A DNA stretch of 64,000 bases from contig NZ_VIRG01000056.1 in assembly GCF_008107695.1 (NCBI RefSeq), forward strand, positions 232,474-296,473, given 5' to 3'. Made by a program: the position numbers and the translations under genes. The notes beneath the pieces were generated by a model that was given only the letters and a program-made list of their open reading frames with translations, was not told the origin of the DNA and made no database searches. The stretch is from Stappia sp. BW2 (lineage in GTDB: Bacteria > Pseudomonadota > Alphaproteobacteria > Rhizobiales > Stappiaceae). Of this stretch, positions 8,538-17,037 are shown piece after piece; position 1 is the stretch's first letter; every line of letters begins with the position of its first letter.

Positions 8538-9347
8538 GTGGCTTCACCCACGACCAGTCTCTATGGTGCCATGGTTTTTCTGCGCTCTACCCTTTTCCAG
8601 ATCCTGTTTTATTCCGTCACCCTGGTGCTGATGATCCTGTTCGCACCGGTCATGCTGCTGCCGCGCCGCTGGGGCTGGTGGGTGGTGCCGACCTGGTCGC
8701 GGGTGCTGCAGTTGCTGATGCGCGTGTTTGCGGGCATCAAGGTGGAAGTCCGGGGACGGGAAAACCTGCCCGAGGGCGGTTTCATCGCCGCCATGAAGCA
8801 TCAGTCTGCGTGGGAAACTGTGGCGATGATACCGCTTTTCAGAAGTCCCACCTTCATTCTGAAGCGCGAGCTGCGCTGGATACCGATTTTTGGCTGGTAC
8901 ACGGCCAAGTTCAAGCAGATCCCGATCAACCGTGGCAAACGGTCCGAAGCTCTGGTTGCGATGATGCAGGCGGCCAAGCAAGCGATTGCCGAAAAGCGCC
9001 AGATCCTGATCTTTCCGGAAGGCACACGCCGGGCCGCCGGGGCCGAGCCGAAGTACAAGTTCGGGATCGCTCATCTCTACCGTGACCTGAAGTGCCCGGT
9101 GGTGCCGATTGCCCACAATGCCGGCCTCTACTGGCCCCGTGCCTCCTGGAAGGTCTATCCGGGCACGGTAATCGTCGAGATCCTGCCGCCGATTGAACCC
9201 GGCCTGACACCGAATGCCTTTTACGAAAGAATGGTCACCGATATCGAAGCGGCCAGTGACCGGTTGATCGAGGAAGCCCGCGGGGCCCGCAAGCCCTCGC
9301 CGGTGCTTGAAGACGTCAACGCGCGCCGCAAGGCACAACCGGCCTGA
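8538..9347 (+). CDS. plsC: 1-acyl-sn-glycerol-3-phosphate acyltransferase (PlsC family)
   Basis: Membrane enzyme that acylates lysophosphatidic acid to phosphatidic acid in phospholipid synthesis. It has an N-terminal hydrophobic hairpin (about residues 12-60), then the acyltransferase blocks: KHQSAWET in place of the usual HX4D box, INRGKRSEAL, and FPEGTRR. The catalytic acid position is Glu (HQSAWE), which I recall as usual in alphaproteobacterial members. The start at 8538 is GTG with a poor ribosome-binding site; an ATG at 8571 (MVFLRS) is the alternative. It closes the ftsE-ftsX-ydcF cluster and is followed by a terminator shared with the convergent permease gene. Confidence 0.9.
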   Translation: MASPTTSLYGAMVFLRSTLFQILFYSVTLVLMILFAPVMLLPRRWGWWVVPTWSRVLQLLMRVFAGIKVEVRGRENLPEGGFIAAMKHQSAWETVAMIPLFRSPTFILKRELRWIPIFGWYTAKFKQIPINRGKRSEALVAMMQAAKQAIAEKRQILIFPEGTRRAAGAEPKYKFGIAHLYRDLKCPVVPIAHNAGLYWPRASWKVYPGTVIVEILPPIEPGLTPNAFYERMVTDIEAASDRLIEEARGARKPSPVLEDVNARRKAQPA

Positions 9348-9355
9348 CAAAAAAA

Positions 9356-9384
9356 GGCCGCCCCGGCGAACCGGGACGGCCTTT
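9356..9384. terminator. Bidirectional terminator between plsC and the NCS1 permease
   Basis: GGCCGCCCCGG pairs with CCGGGACGGCC around a short loop (9356-9381). It is flanked by TTT on the plus side and by a run of seven A (TTTTTTT on the minus strand) on the other, so it can serve both convergent genes. Confidence 0.85.
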
Positions 9385-9426
9385 CTGTTTGAAGCTGGTT
9401 CAATCGCGAAGATCGCCTGAAGCTGC

Positions 9427-10884
9427 TCAGGCTGCCTTGCCGGCTTCTGCCGATTGCAGGCGCATCAGGACCAGATGCAGCACACCACCCAGAACGGCAC
9501 CGATGATCCAGCCGTAGCCGGACAGTTCTGACAGGGCCGGAACCCACACAGTTGCCACCGAGAACAGTGCGGCGATTGCGAAGGCGAAGATCGCCTTCAT
9601 GTTCCAGCCGTTGTTGTAGTGGTAGCGGGCGTTCGGATCGGAGGAAAACAGCGCCTCGACATCGATGTTCTGCTTGCGCACGAGATAGTAGTCGGCGACC
9701 AGAATGCCGTACAGCGGCGCCAGGAACGCGCCAAGCGTGTCGACAAACGCGGCAATGCCGATGTTCGAGATGACCGACACCCAGAGCGCACCGATGAAGA
9801 AGGCGATGACGGCGGTGATGATGCCGCCGGTCCTGGCCGAGATCTTCTCCGGGTTGAGGTTGGCAATGTCGTAGGCCGGCGGAATGAAGTTTGCCACCAG
9901 GTTGATACCCACCGTTGCCGCGAAGAAGGTAACGGCGGCGACCAGCGTCAGGACAACGTTGTCGACACGATCAACGATGTCGGCCGGGTTCACCAGTTTC
10001 TCTCCGAACAGCACGACGGTGCCGGCGGTTACGAACAGGGCGATGAACGAGAAGAAGGCCATGGAGACCGGCAGTCCCCAGAAGTTGCCGCGCTTCATGG
10101 CGCGCTCATCCGACACGAAGCGGGAAAAGTCACCGAAGTTGATCACGACAGCGGCAAAATAGGCGATCATCGTGCCGATAACCGCGACAAAGGCCGCGAC
10201 TGGCCCGCGCGGATCGGTCGCTTCGCTGCCTTCGAAGATGGTGCCAAGCGCCGAGAAGATGCCGTTGCCGGCTTTCCACCAGATCACAAGGCACAGCGCG
10301 ATCATGACGATGTAAACGAAGGGGCCGGCCCAGTTCAGGAACTTGCCGACCCAGTCGATGCCCTTCATGAACAGGGCAACCTGGAAGACGCAGACAATGA
10401 GATAGGAAATCCAGCCGACAGTTGTCATGCCGAGGAATTCCGCTCCGCCTTCACTGCCGATCAGCGTGTTGAACAGCAAGGCAACCGCGGTGGATGCGAA
10501 ATAGGTCTGCACGCCGTACCAGAAGATGGCGACGATGCCGCGCACCAGCGCCGGGAAACGGGCACCGTAAACACCCATCGAGGCACGAGCCATCACCGGA
10601 TAGGGCACGCCATGTTTGACCGAAGGACGGCCGGTGAGATTGACCAGCACCATGACGAAGAAACCGGCCAGCACGATGGCCGCGAAGACCATCCAGCCGT
10701 TGAGGCCGTAGGTGATGAACAGCGATGCGGCCAGGGTGTAGCCGAACAGGCTCTGGATATCGTTGTTCCAGACGTTGAAGATTTCGAAGGCGCCCCACTT
10801 GCGCTCCGAAGCCGGGATCGGCGCGAGGTCTTCGTTGTAGAGACCTCCGTCTCGCGGACCCGATTTGCCAGTTGAATTCGCCAT
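9427..10884 (-). CDS. NCS1-family nucleobase:cation symporter
   Basis: A 485-residue permease with about 12 hydrophobic segments. It belongs to the NCS1 family, which takes up cytosine, uracil, allantoin, hydantoin or thiamine with Na+ or H+. The N-terminal signature PIPASERKWGAFEIFNVWNN and the stretch VPYPVMARASMGVYGARFP are typical of the family. The exact substrate cannot be read from the sequence. The start is the ATG at 10884 with AGGAGG six bases upstream; the open frame reaches 11028, but that extension is not hydrophobic or conserved. It is divergent from a GntR-type regulator, which probably controls it. Confidence 0.9.
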   Translation of the reverse strand: MANSTGKSGPRDGGLYNEDLAPIPASERKWGAFEIFNVWNNDIQSLFGYTLAASLFITYGLNGWMVFAAIVLAGFFVMVLVNLTGRPSVKHGVPYPVMARASMGVYGARFPALVRGIVAIFWYGVQTYFASTAVALLFNTLIGSEGGAEFLGMTTVGWISYLIVCVFQVALFMKGIDWVGKFLNWAGPFVYIVMIALCLVIWWKAGNGIFSALGTIFEGSEATDPRGPVAAFVAVIGTMIAYFAAVVINFGDFSRFVSDERAMKRGNFWGLPVSMAFFSFIALFVTAGTVVLFGEKLVNPADIVDRVDNVVLTLVAAVTFFAATVGINLVANFIPPAYDIANLNPEKISARTGGIITAVIAFFIGALWVSVISNIGIAAFVDTLGAFLAPLYGILVADYYLVRKQNIDVEALFSSDPNARYHYNNGWNMKAIFAFAIAALFSVATVWVPALSELSGYGWIIGAVLGGVLHLVLMRLQSAEAGKAA

Positions 10885-11009
10885 AGTCTCCTCCTTGCGG
10901 CCACATCCCCGGCGGCCTTGATCTATTTCCGGACGTTCGCGTGACTTCTTGCGTTCTCCCGGACGCAGGAAGCGCTTGGCTGTGCATTGCAAAAAGTTTG
11001 TGCTTGCAT

Positions 11010-11033
11010 CTAACATTTTACAAAGCATGTTAG
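11010..11033. promoter_or_regulatory. Candidate operator palindrome between the permease and GntR genes
   Basis: CTAACAT (11010-11016) and ATGTTAG (11027-11033) form a perfect 7-bp inverted repeat with a 10-bp spacer in the 250-bp divergent region. GntR-type regulators bind such palindromes next to their own genes, so this is a plausible site. Confidence 0.45.
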
Positions 11034-11134
11034 GTAACAGACTATGCGGAATTTCAAGCAGGTCCTTTCGGTTTTGCTTGGAAATGCCTGTGGCGACAAC
11101 CTGCGATCATCCAGACCGGATCGACGGAGCTGCT

Positions 11135-11791
11135 ATGAAGGACGCGAACAAGGGCGAATTGCTGAACGACAAGGCTTTTCAGGCACTTGTCGAATCCTTG
11201 CGCAGCGGTTCGTTGCGCAACGGACAGTTTCTGTCCATGTCCCAGCTTGTCGACCTTTTGCAATATCCGATCGCGCCTGTACGCGAAGCCGTCAAATACG
11301 CCAGTTCGCAAGGGTTCCTGACGACGGTGCCCAAGCGCGGTCTTCAGGTGATGGAAGCCAGCCCCGACAACATCCGGGAATGTCTGGACGAACGGCTGGT
11401 ACTGGATCAGGAAGGCGCGCGGCGGCGCATTTCACAGGGTAATCTCGACGGACTGGAAGCCTTGCGGCGCCGGCACGAGATCATGCGGGACGCGGCAAAG
11501 ACGGGCCCTGCCGCCGGTCTGCCGCCCCAAGCCATCGAGGTCGATCTGTCCCTGCACGCCTACCTTGGCGAAGGTCTTGGAAACTCGCTTTTGTCGGCAG
11601 CTTATGCGGCAAACCGCGTCCGGATCGCCGTGATCCAGCATGCACGGCCGTTTCTTGCCGACCGGATTGCCTCGGCGATGGACGAGCATCTGAAGGTGAT
11701 CGATGCGCTGGAAGCGCGCAATGAGGCCGATGCGGTGCAGGCGCTGAAGTATCACTGCGAGCAGACGCTGCGCTGGTGGGGCGTTCCCTGA
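11135..11791 (+). CDS. GntR-family transcriptional regulator
   Basis: A 218-residue DNA-binding protein with an N-terminal winged helix (about residues 15-75, with LSMSQLVDLLQYPIAPVREAVKYASSQ as the recognition region) and an all-helical C-terminal FCD-type ligand domain. The ATG at 11135 has GGAG six bases upstream and is the likely start; the open frame from 10949 is too long for the family. It is divergent from the NCS1 permease, so its effector is likely the permease substrate or a breakdown product. Ligand residues of FCD domains (Asp and His) are not obvious enough to name. Confidence 0.85.
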   Translation: MKDANKGELLNDKAFQALVESLRSGSLRNGQFLSMSQLVDLLQYPIAPVREAVKYASSQGFLTTVPKRGLQVMEASPDNIRECLDERLVLDQEGARRRISQGNLDGLEALRRRHEIMRDAAKTGPAAGLPPQAIEVDLSLHAYLGEGLGNSLLSAAYAANRVRIAVIQHARPFLADRIASAMDEHLKVIDALEARNEADAVQALKYHCEQTLRWWGVP

Positions 11792-11822
11792 AGCGGCCGG
11801 GCAAACGCCTCTGAACGTCTGA

Positions 11823-12341
11823 TCAGGGTTTCAGCCGTTCGGCCAGCCAGGCCAGACCCGTGTCCGGAATGCCCATTTCCTGCAGATGAGCTGCCGTGTT
11901 GATAACATAGTCCGGATTGGCGCCGGATTTGCCGACAGCCCCTCTGACGATCTCAAGCTGCTCTTCCAGCGGCAAGGCCCCTGCATATTGAGCGTGGCCG
12001 TGATCGACCATGTAGACAAGCGCCTCAACCGTGTCGCCGCTGTCCAGTTCGACGTGATGATGGTGTTCCTTGTAGACCATCGTCGTTTGTTCGCGGGCGC
12101 GCAGGTATTCCAGCACTTGCGGCCAGATGTCCCCGGAAACCTGATAGGCGATCCCCCGGCAGGCGCCGCCGTTGTCGAGACCGAAGACCAGTCCGGGTCG
12201 TTGCTGGGTGCCCCGGTGAACCCAGGAATAGACGCAAAGCGAGCGATGTGCGCCGCGCAGCAGTGCCGGTTCGGCGCGCTGGTGATCAAATCCGGGGTTC
12301 CACATCAAAGAACCATAGCCAAAGACCCAAAAATCGCTCAT
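11823..12341 (-). CDS. chaC: ChaC-family gamma-glutamylcyclotransferase
   Basis: Cytoplasmic enzyme that cleaves glutathione to 5-oxoproline and Cys-Gly. The 172-residue protein begins with the substrate loop VFGYGSLMWNPGF and has the YLRARE stretch carrying the catalytic Glu at about residue 83. Its length is normal for bacterial ChaC. It stands alone between the GntR gene and the divergent DUF2125 gene. Confidence 0.88.
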   Translation of the reverse strand: MSDFWVFGYGSLMWNPGFDHQRAEPALLRGAHRSLCVYSWVHRGTQQRPGLVFGLDNGGACRGIAYQVSGDIWPQVLEYLRAREQTTMVYKEHHHHVELDSGDTVEALVYMVDHGHAQYAGALPLEEQLEIVRGAVGKSGANPDYVINTAAHLQEMGIPDTGLAWLAERLKP

Positions 12342-12492
12342 ATCGACCTGTCTTGTGTTACCGCAGCTGCGGAGATAGCAAGCTGCACCGGCCGTTTCAA
12401 TGGCACTCCGGCCGCCGCCTGTCCTGCGGGTGGCTTTTGTTGGCAGTGTGTGCGGCCCGGAAACCTACCGAACCAGAAGAGAGTGTCTCCCA

Positions 12493-13542
12493 GTGTCCGA
12501 TACCAAGACCAAGCCGCCGAAACCTTCCAGACGCGGATATATCCTGCTGGCCGGAGCTATCGTTCTTGTTGTCTTCGGCTGGACGGTTGCCTGGTTTTAC
12601 GGACAATCCGTCCTGCGGGAGCAACTCGACCGGCAGATCGTCCGCATGGCGGATCAGGGTCTCGATGTGAGTTGTGCGGACCTTGCCATTGCCGGCTATC
12701 CGTTCCGGTATGAGGTGTCCTGCGCGAACATGCGTTCGGCCGACAGCTGGGGAACAGCGGCGTCGCTTGGCGGGCTTAATGCGGTCGCTCTGATCTACAA
12801 TCCGTGGCACGTCATTTTCGAGGCAACGTCTCCCGCCGCCATGTCGGTGCCGGTGAACGGCCTGGAGGGCGGCCTGACGTGGCAGACGGCCCGCGCCAGC
12901 GTGAAGTTCGGCGAGAACGCAATCAGTTCGCTTGATGCGGTGATCGACAAGCCGGAAGCCGCATTCGATACCGCCCTCGCCCAGGGCCTGTTTGCGGCCG
13001 AAAAAACCGAGGTGCATCTGCGCAAGCAGCCCGAAAGCACTGCGACGCTGGAAACCTTTGTCACTGTTCAGGATCTCAGCCTCAAGTCCTTGCCGGAGCT
13101 GCAGCAGACGATTTCCCTGCGTGCCCACACCCGTATCGAAGGCGGGACTGCGCTGCTCGCGGGGGTCGATCTCGTTTCGCTTGTGCAGGTGCAAGGTGGT
13201 GAATTGCCGGTGGAACTCGTGCTCGCTGAAGTCACGCTCGGGACCGGAAAGGCGTCGGCTGCTGGCGATCTGGTGATCGCAGGCGACGGCACGCTGAGCG
13301 GGTCTCTGGAGCTGAGCCTCGGCAACCCGGAGGCACTTCTGGACAGCGTGAAGCCTTTGTTCCCGCCCGATGACCAGACCTTCTCACTGCTGCAGAATGT
13401 GGTGAAGAGTCTTGAGCCCGCGGCAAAGGAAATCGACGGTGTGCGGACCATCGCCCTGCCGATCTCCATTGACCGTGGCGACGTACGCATCGGATTCCTG
13501 CCGCTCGGCAAAATCCCGCCGTTGTTTCCCGCAGGATCCTGA
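12493..13542 (+). CDS. DUF2125 family protein
   Basis: A 349-residue protein with a single N-terminal membrane segment (about residues 15-38, YILLAGAIVLVVFGWTVAWFY) and a long exported domain that includes SCADLAIAGYPFRYEVSC, typical of DUF2125. This alphaproteobacterial family probably resides in the periplasm or outer membrane, and no activity is known. The start is placed at the GTG at 12493 (VSDTKTKPPK); the open frame from 12400 would add 31 residues. A strong hairpin follows the stop. Confidence 0.8.
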   Translation: MSDTKTKPPKPSRRGYILLAGAIVLVVFGWTVAWFYGQSVLREQLDRQIVRMADQGLDVSCADLAIAGYPFRYEVSCANMRSADSWGTAASLGGLNAVALIYNPWHVIFEATSPAAMSVPVNGLEGGLTWQTARASVKFGENAISSLDAVIDKPEAAFDTALAQGLFAAEKTEVHLRKQPESTATLETFVTVQDLSLKSLPELQQTISLRAHTRIEGGTALLAGVDLVSLVQVQGGELPVELVLAEVTLGTGKASAAGDLVIAGDGTLSGSLELSLGNPEALLDSVKPLFPPDDQTFSLLQNVVKSLEPAAKEIDGVRTIALPISIDRGDVRIGFLPLGKIPPLFPAGS

Positions 13543-13550
13543 ACAATCGA

Positions 13551-13594
13551 AGGCCTCAGCCCGCGCTTCATCAAGGATGTGCGGGCTGAGGCCT
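13551..13594. terminator. Long perfect hairpin between convergent DUF2125 and GNAT genes
   Basis: AGGCCTCAGCCCGC (13551-13564) and GCGGGCTGAGGCCT (13581-13594) are perfectly complementary over 14 bp with a 16-base loop. There is no good T run on either side, so it is either an atypical bidirectional terminator or a 3' end stabiliser. Confidence 0.6.
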
Positions 13595-13614
13595 GTCTGA
13601 AAGGGGGTGACCGG

Positions 13615-14076
13615 TCAGTCGCCTGCGACGCGGTCGATCGGGATCAGGTAGCTCTTGCGATGGTCGGGTTCGGCGATCTTTTCATAGAGTGCAACCGCCG
13701 GGGTGTTCTTGCCCGGCACGATCCAGCGCAGATGCAGCCATCCGCGGCTCTGGCCCTCGGTGACCAGCGTTTCGATCATCTTGCGGCCGGTGCCCTTGTT
13801 GCGGTGGTCGGGATGGACGTAAATGTCGTCCAGCTGGCCGATCCTGAGGCCGGTGATGAGTTCCGGCAGGTCGAAGAAAACCGCGAAGCCGACCAGCTTT
13901 TCGCCTTCGAAAGCACCCAGAACCTCGGCGGTTTTGTCATTTAGAATGCGTTCGGCGTAATAGGCGTCCGGACGGCGTGGTGCTCCGCGCTTCAAGGCCT
14001 GCGCGTTTTCCGCAATAAGCGGCGCAAGCTGATGGGCATCATCCAGCCGAAGGGCTCTGATTTGCGTTGTCGTCAT
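13615..14076 (-). CDS. GNAT-family N-acetyltransferase
   Basis: A 153-residue acetyl-CoA dependent acyltransferase. The acetyl-CoA loop is seen in DDIYVHPDHRNKGTGRKMIETL (pattern R-x-x-G-x-G), and the C-terminal strand-helix NTPAVALYEKI is typical. The start is the ATG at 14076, which has GGGGA six bases upstream; six more residues are possible from 14094. The substrate cannot be deduced. It stands alone, convergent with DUF2125 and divergent from the DMT transporter. Confidence 0.85.
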   Translation of the reverse strand: MTTTQIRALRLDDAHQLAPLIAENAQALKRGAPRRPDAYYAERILNDKTAEVLGAFEGEKLVGFAVFFDLPELITGLRIGQLDDIYVHPDHRNKGTGRKMIETLVTEGQSRGWLHLRWIVPGKNTPAVALYEKIAEPDHRKSYLIPIDRVAGD

Positions 14077-14280
14077 GTTTTCCCCGGAAAGCAAGTCGAT
14101 TGAGTGTGTGTCTTTGCTCCACCATGTCCTGAAACAGGCACCATGATCAAGGATTTCGATGAATTAATGGCTGCGGCATCTGTTCAGGCAGACAACCCGG
14201 GTCATGTCCGCAATGTGCAGACTTTCGCCAGCCGCGTTTTCATGCCATGAGCGATGGAAGGAAAAAGGCGGGAAGTGGAG

Positions 14281-15198
14281 ATGACAGACAGGCAGAAGTT
14301 GAAGGCGACGCTGATCGGGCTTACCGCCGTGCTGATGTGGGCGACCCTCGGCCTGTTCGGTGCCGGTTCCGGCAATGTGCCGCCTTTTCTGCTCAATACG
14401 CTGTGTTTCGGCTTTTCCGGCCTCGCGGCGCTGGTCTGGCTGGTCGTGACCGGCAAGACCCGGCTGCTTCGGCAACCGCTCGGCGTCTGGGCTTTTGGTA
14501 CCTTCGGCCTGTTCGGATTTCATTTTTTCTATTTTACCGCCATCCGCAACGCACCACCCGTCGAAGCCAATCTCATCAATTACACCTGGCCTTTGCTCAT
14601 CGTCCTGTTTTCCGCCCTTTTGCCGGGCGAACAGTTGCGGCTGCACCATGTTATCGGCACCGTTCTTGGTCTGGCCGGAGCGGTGCTTCTGATCACCGGT
14701 GGTGAAGGTGTCGGGTTTTCCTCCGGTTCGATGCTCGGCTACGGGGCGGCGGTGGCCTCTTGCCTGTTCTGGTCCAGCTATTCGGTTCTGTCGCGCAGAC
14801 TGGGCGCGGTCCCGACCGAAGCCGTCGCGGGTTTCTGCCTCATGACGGCGGTCCTGTCAGGGATTTGCCATCTGGCGCTGGAGGAAACGATCCTGCCTGC
14901 AACGTCGCTGGAATGGGCATCTGTGCTGGCGCTGGGGGCTTTTCCGGTGGGGCTTGCGTTCTTCACCTGGGACATTGGCGTCAAGCGTGGCGACATTCAG
15001 GTGCTGGGGGCGGCGGCCTATTCGGCACCGCTTTTGTCCACCCTCTTGCTGATCGCCTTTGGCTTCGGGGCGTTGACTCCTTCGGTCGGCATTGCCTGTC
15101 TGGCGATTACGCTGGGGGCGGTGATTGCCGCAAAGGACATGCTCTTCAAACGTCGGCAAAAAGCACCCGCGCGCGCGCCAGCGGACGAACTGTCGTGA
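14281..15198 (+). CDS. EamA/DMT-family transporter (YddG-like exporter)
   Basis: A 305-residue protein with ten predicted membrane segments formed by two EamA repeats. The ATG at 14281 has a GGGAAGTGGAG ribosome-binding region directly upstream; the frame is open from 14254. NYTWPLLIVLFSALLPGEQL is the conserved end of the first repeat. Its general look recalls the aromatic amino acid exporter YddG, but substrate assignment within this superfamily is weak. Confidence 0.82.
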   Translation: MTDRQKLKATLIGLTAVLMWATLGLFGAGSGNVPPFLLNTLCFGFSGLAALVWLVVTGKTRLLRQPLGVWAFGTFGLFGFHFFYFTAIRNAPPVEANLINYTWPLLIVLFSALLPGEQLRLHHVIGTVLGLAGAVLLITGGEGVGFSSGSMLGYGAAVASCLFWSSYSVLSRRLGAVPTEAVAGFCLMTAVLSGICHLALEETILPATSLEWASVLALGAFPVGLAFFTWDIGVKRGDIQVLGAAAYSAPLLSTLLLIAFGFGALTPSVGIACLAITLGAVIAAKDMLFKRRQKAPARAPADELS

Positions 15199-15331
15199 CC
15201 GCCGGGGGGGGCTGCGTTAATCGCCAGTCCGGTGCTGAAACACTGCCTTTCCCCCTTCGGCGAATTCCCCTCCTTGATGCGATCCACTAAGTTAACCGGA
15301 AATCCGTTTTCTCAGTTCGCAGGATCGACCC

Positions 15332-16216
15332 ATGACAGCACAGCCAAGACCCCGCCGTTCCGCTCTCTATATGCCCGGCTCCAACGCCCGCGCACTGGAA
15401 AAGGCGGCGACGCTGGATGTGGACTGCCTGCTGCTGGACCTTGAAGACGCAGTCGCCCCTGATGCCAAGGAGATGGCACGAACGCAGATCGTCGAGGCCG
15501 TTTCCGCCCGGCCCTATGGCAAGCGCGAGGTGGTGATCCGCATCAACGGGCTGGAGACGCCCTGGGGAGAGGACGATCTGGCGGCAGCGGTCAAGGCCAA
15601 TCCGGATGCCGTTCTGGTGCCCAAGGTCAACAGCCCGGCCGATCTGCAATTGGCCGCGCACAAGCTGTCGCTTTTGGGCGCTTCGGCGGACCTGAAGCTC
15701 TGGGCGATGATGGAAACGCCGCTGGCCATGCTGAATGCCGGTGCCATCGGCGCCTGCGGTCAGGATCCGGCCGTGAGACTGTCCTGTTTCGTCATGGGCA
15801 CCAACGATCTGGCCAAGGAAACGCGGGCACGCCTGACGCCCGGCCGGGCCGCCATGACGCCCTGGCTGATGACCTGTGTTGCCGCAGCGCGCGCTGGCGG
15901 CATCGACATTCTGGACGGCGTCTACAACGCGTTTCAGGACGAGGAAGGCTTTGCGGCCGAATGTGCGCAGGGTGTCGACATGGGCATGGACGGCAAGACG
16001 CTGATCCATCCGAAGCAGATCGCCCCCTGCCATGCGGCTTTCAGCCCGTCGGAGGAGGAAGTCGCCTGGGCGCGCAAGATCAACGCCTTGTTCGACGAGC
16101 CGGAAAATGCGGGCAAGGGCGCAATCCAGGTGGACGGCAAGATGGTTGAAAGGCTACATGCGGACATGGGCAAGCGGGTGATCGCCATCGCCGACGCCAT
16201 CGCGGCCCGGACCTGA
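15332..16216 (+). CDS. HpcH/HpaI-type CoA ester lyase (CitE/malyl-CoA lyase-like)
   Basis: A 294-residue TIM-barrel lyase that splits or hydrolyses short 3-hydroxy-CoA esters such as malyl-CoA, methylmalyl-CoA or citramalyl-CoA, using Mg2+. Motifs seen are RSALYMPGSN at the start, DLEDAV (metal), the conserved Arg and Asn of VVIRINGLET, METPLAM (metal Glu), MGTNDLAKE and GKTLIHPKQI near the C-terminus. The length is nearer to the CitE-like and thioesterase forms than to the 318-residue malyl-CoA lyase. DUF1737 follows closely. The exact substrate is open. Confidence 0.87.
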   Translation: MTAQPRPRRSALYMPGSNARALEKAATLDVDCLLLDLEDAVAPDAKEMARTQIVEAVSARPYGKREVVIRINGLETPWGEDDLAAAVKANPDAVLVPKVNSPADLQLAAHKLSLLGASADLKLWAMMETPLAMLNAGAIGACGQDPAVRLSCFVMGTNDLAKETRARLTPGRAAMTPWLMTCVAAARAGGIDILDGVYNAFQDEEGFAAECAQGVDMGMDGKTLIHPKQIAPCHAAFSPSEEEVAWARKINALFDEPENAGKGAIQVDGKMVERLHADMGKRVIAIADAIAART

Positions 16217-16233
16217 CACACAAGAGAGCTTTC

Positions 16234-16440
16234 ATGAAACTCTACCGCTTCATCACCGGCATCGACGACAGCGAATTCTGCCACCGGGTTACCCAGGCTC
16301 TCAACAAGGGCTGGCAGCTTTCCGGCTCTCCGTCGCTTACCTACGATGCCACGCGCGGCGCGACCATTTGCGGCCAGGCCGTAACCAAGGAGGTCGACGG
16401 CGTCGAATACTCGCGTGAAATAAAGCTCGGCGATTATTGA
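16234..16440 (+). CDS. DUF1737 small protein
   Basis: A 68-residue cytoplasmic protein recognised as DUF1737 by LYRFITGIDDSEFCHRVTQALNKGWQLSGSP. AAGAGAGC precedes the ATG. It begins 17 bases after the CoA ester lyase and is probably cotranscribed with it. The family has no known function; short proteins of this kind look like binding modules. Confidence 0.85.
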   Translation: MKLYRFITGIDDSEFCHRVTQALNKGWQLSGSPSLTYDATRGATICGQAVTKEVDGVEYSREIKLGDY

Positions 16441-16503
16441 TCGTCGCCGGGCCTGTTTGAAGCGTCGGCAGGTGAGGCTCGTCAAAGAGCGTTTCTGCCG
16501 GCT

Positions 16504-17037
16504 TCACGCCTGCGGTGCGGTTTCTGGCTTTGCCGAAAGTCCGTCGTGCAGCAGATCTTCAACGAACCACGCCGCGAACTGGTGACGTCCCGAAACGCCA
16601 GCTTTGGCGTAAATTCTGGTCAATTGGGCCCGCACGGTTCCCTGTGCGGCACCGCGTAGCTGCGCGATCTCCGACAGGTCCAGGCCTTTCAGGGCCAGGA
16701 GGCCGACATCGCTTTCAGCGGGGGTGAGGCCCCATTCTGTAAATTGAGCATCGATAATTTGCGCAAGATCGCCCCGGGCCGCACCGAGGGCGCGCTCCTG
16801 GTGCCGCAGCCTTTCCAGGGTGAGCCGCAATTGCCATCCGGCCAGAAAAATGCCCACGATCAAAACAAAGGCGACGAAGAACTCGAATACGGAATGCGGG
16901 CTGTCGACGTCGATCACCAGGTCCGTAAAGGCATCGCCGACAAAGAAGATCGCGGCAACGGATTGCAACAGCATGAAGGCGGCAAGGGCGGTTGGCTCCC
17001 GCCGTCCCTGCCGCAAGTTGATCCCTGAAAATGTCAT
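16504..17037 (-). CDS. Membrane-anchored LuxR-type regulator
   Basis: A 177-residue protein with two hydrophobic segments near residues 17-38 and 52-72, a short coiled linker, then a LuxR/GerE helix-turn-helix at about residues 105-165 (LTPAESDVGLLALKGLDLSEIAQLR, then TVRAQLTRIYAKAGVSGRHQF). It therefore looks like a transcription factor held in the membrane. Its start overlaps the stop of the cytochrome b gene by four bases, so it is translationally coupled to it. I infer that it senses the state of the membrane or of the adjacent cytochrome. Confidence 0.82.
   Translation of the reverse strand: MTFSGINLRQGRREPTALAAFMLLQSVAAIFFVGDAFTDLVIDVDSPHSVFEFFVAFVLIVGIFLAGWQLRLTLERLRHQERALGAARGDLAQIIDAQFTEWGLTPAESDVGLLALKGLDLSEIAQLRGAAQGTVRAQLTRIYAKAGVSGRHQFAAWFVEDLLHDGLSAKPETAPQA

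Noticed and set aside
9619..10875. 418-codon frame opposite the NCS1 permease
   Set aside because: Extremely charged and rich in Asp, Arg, Gly and His, as expected from the complement of membrane-helix codons.
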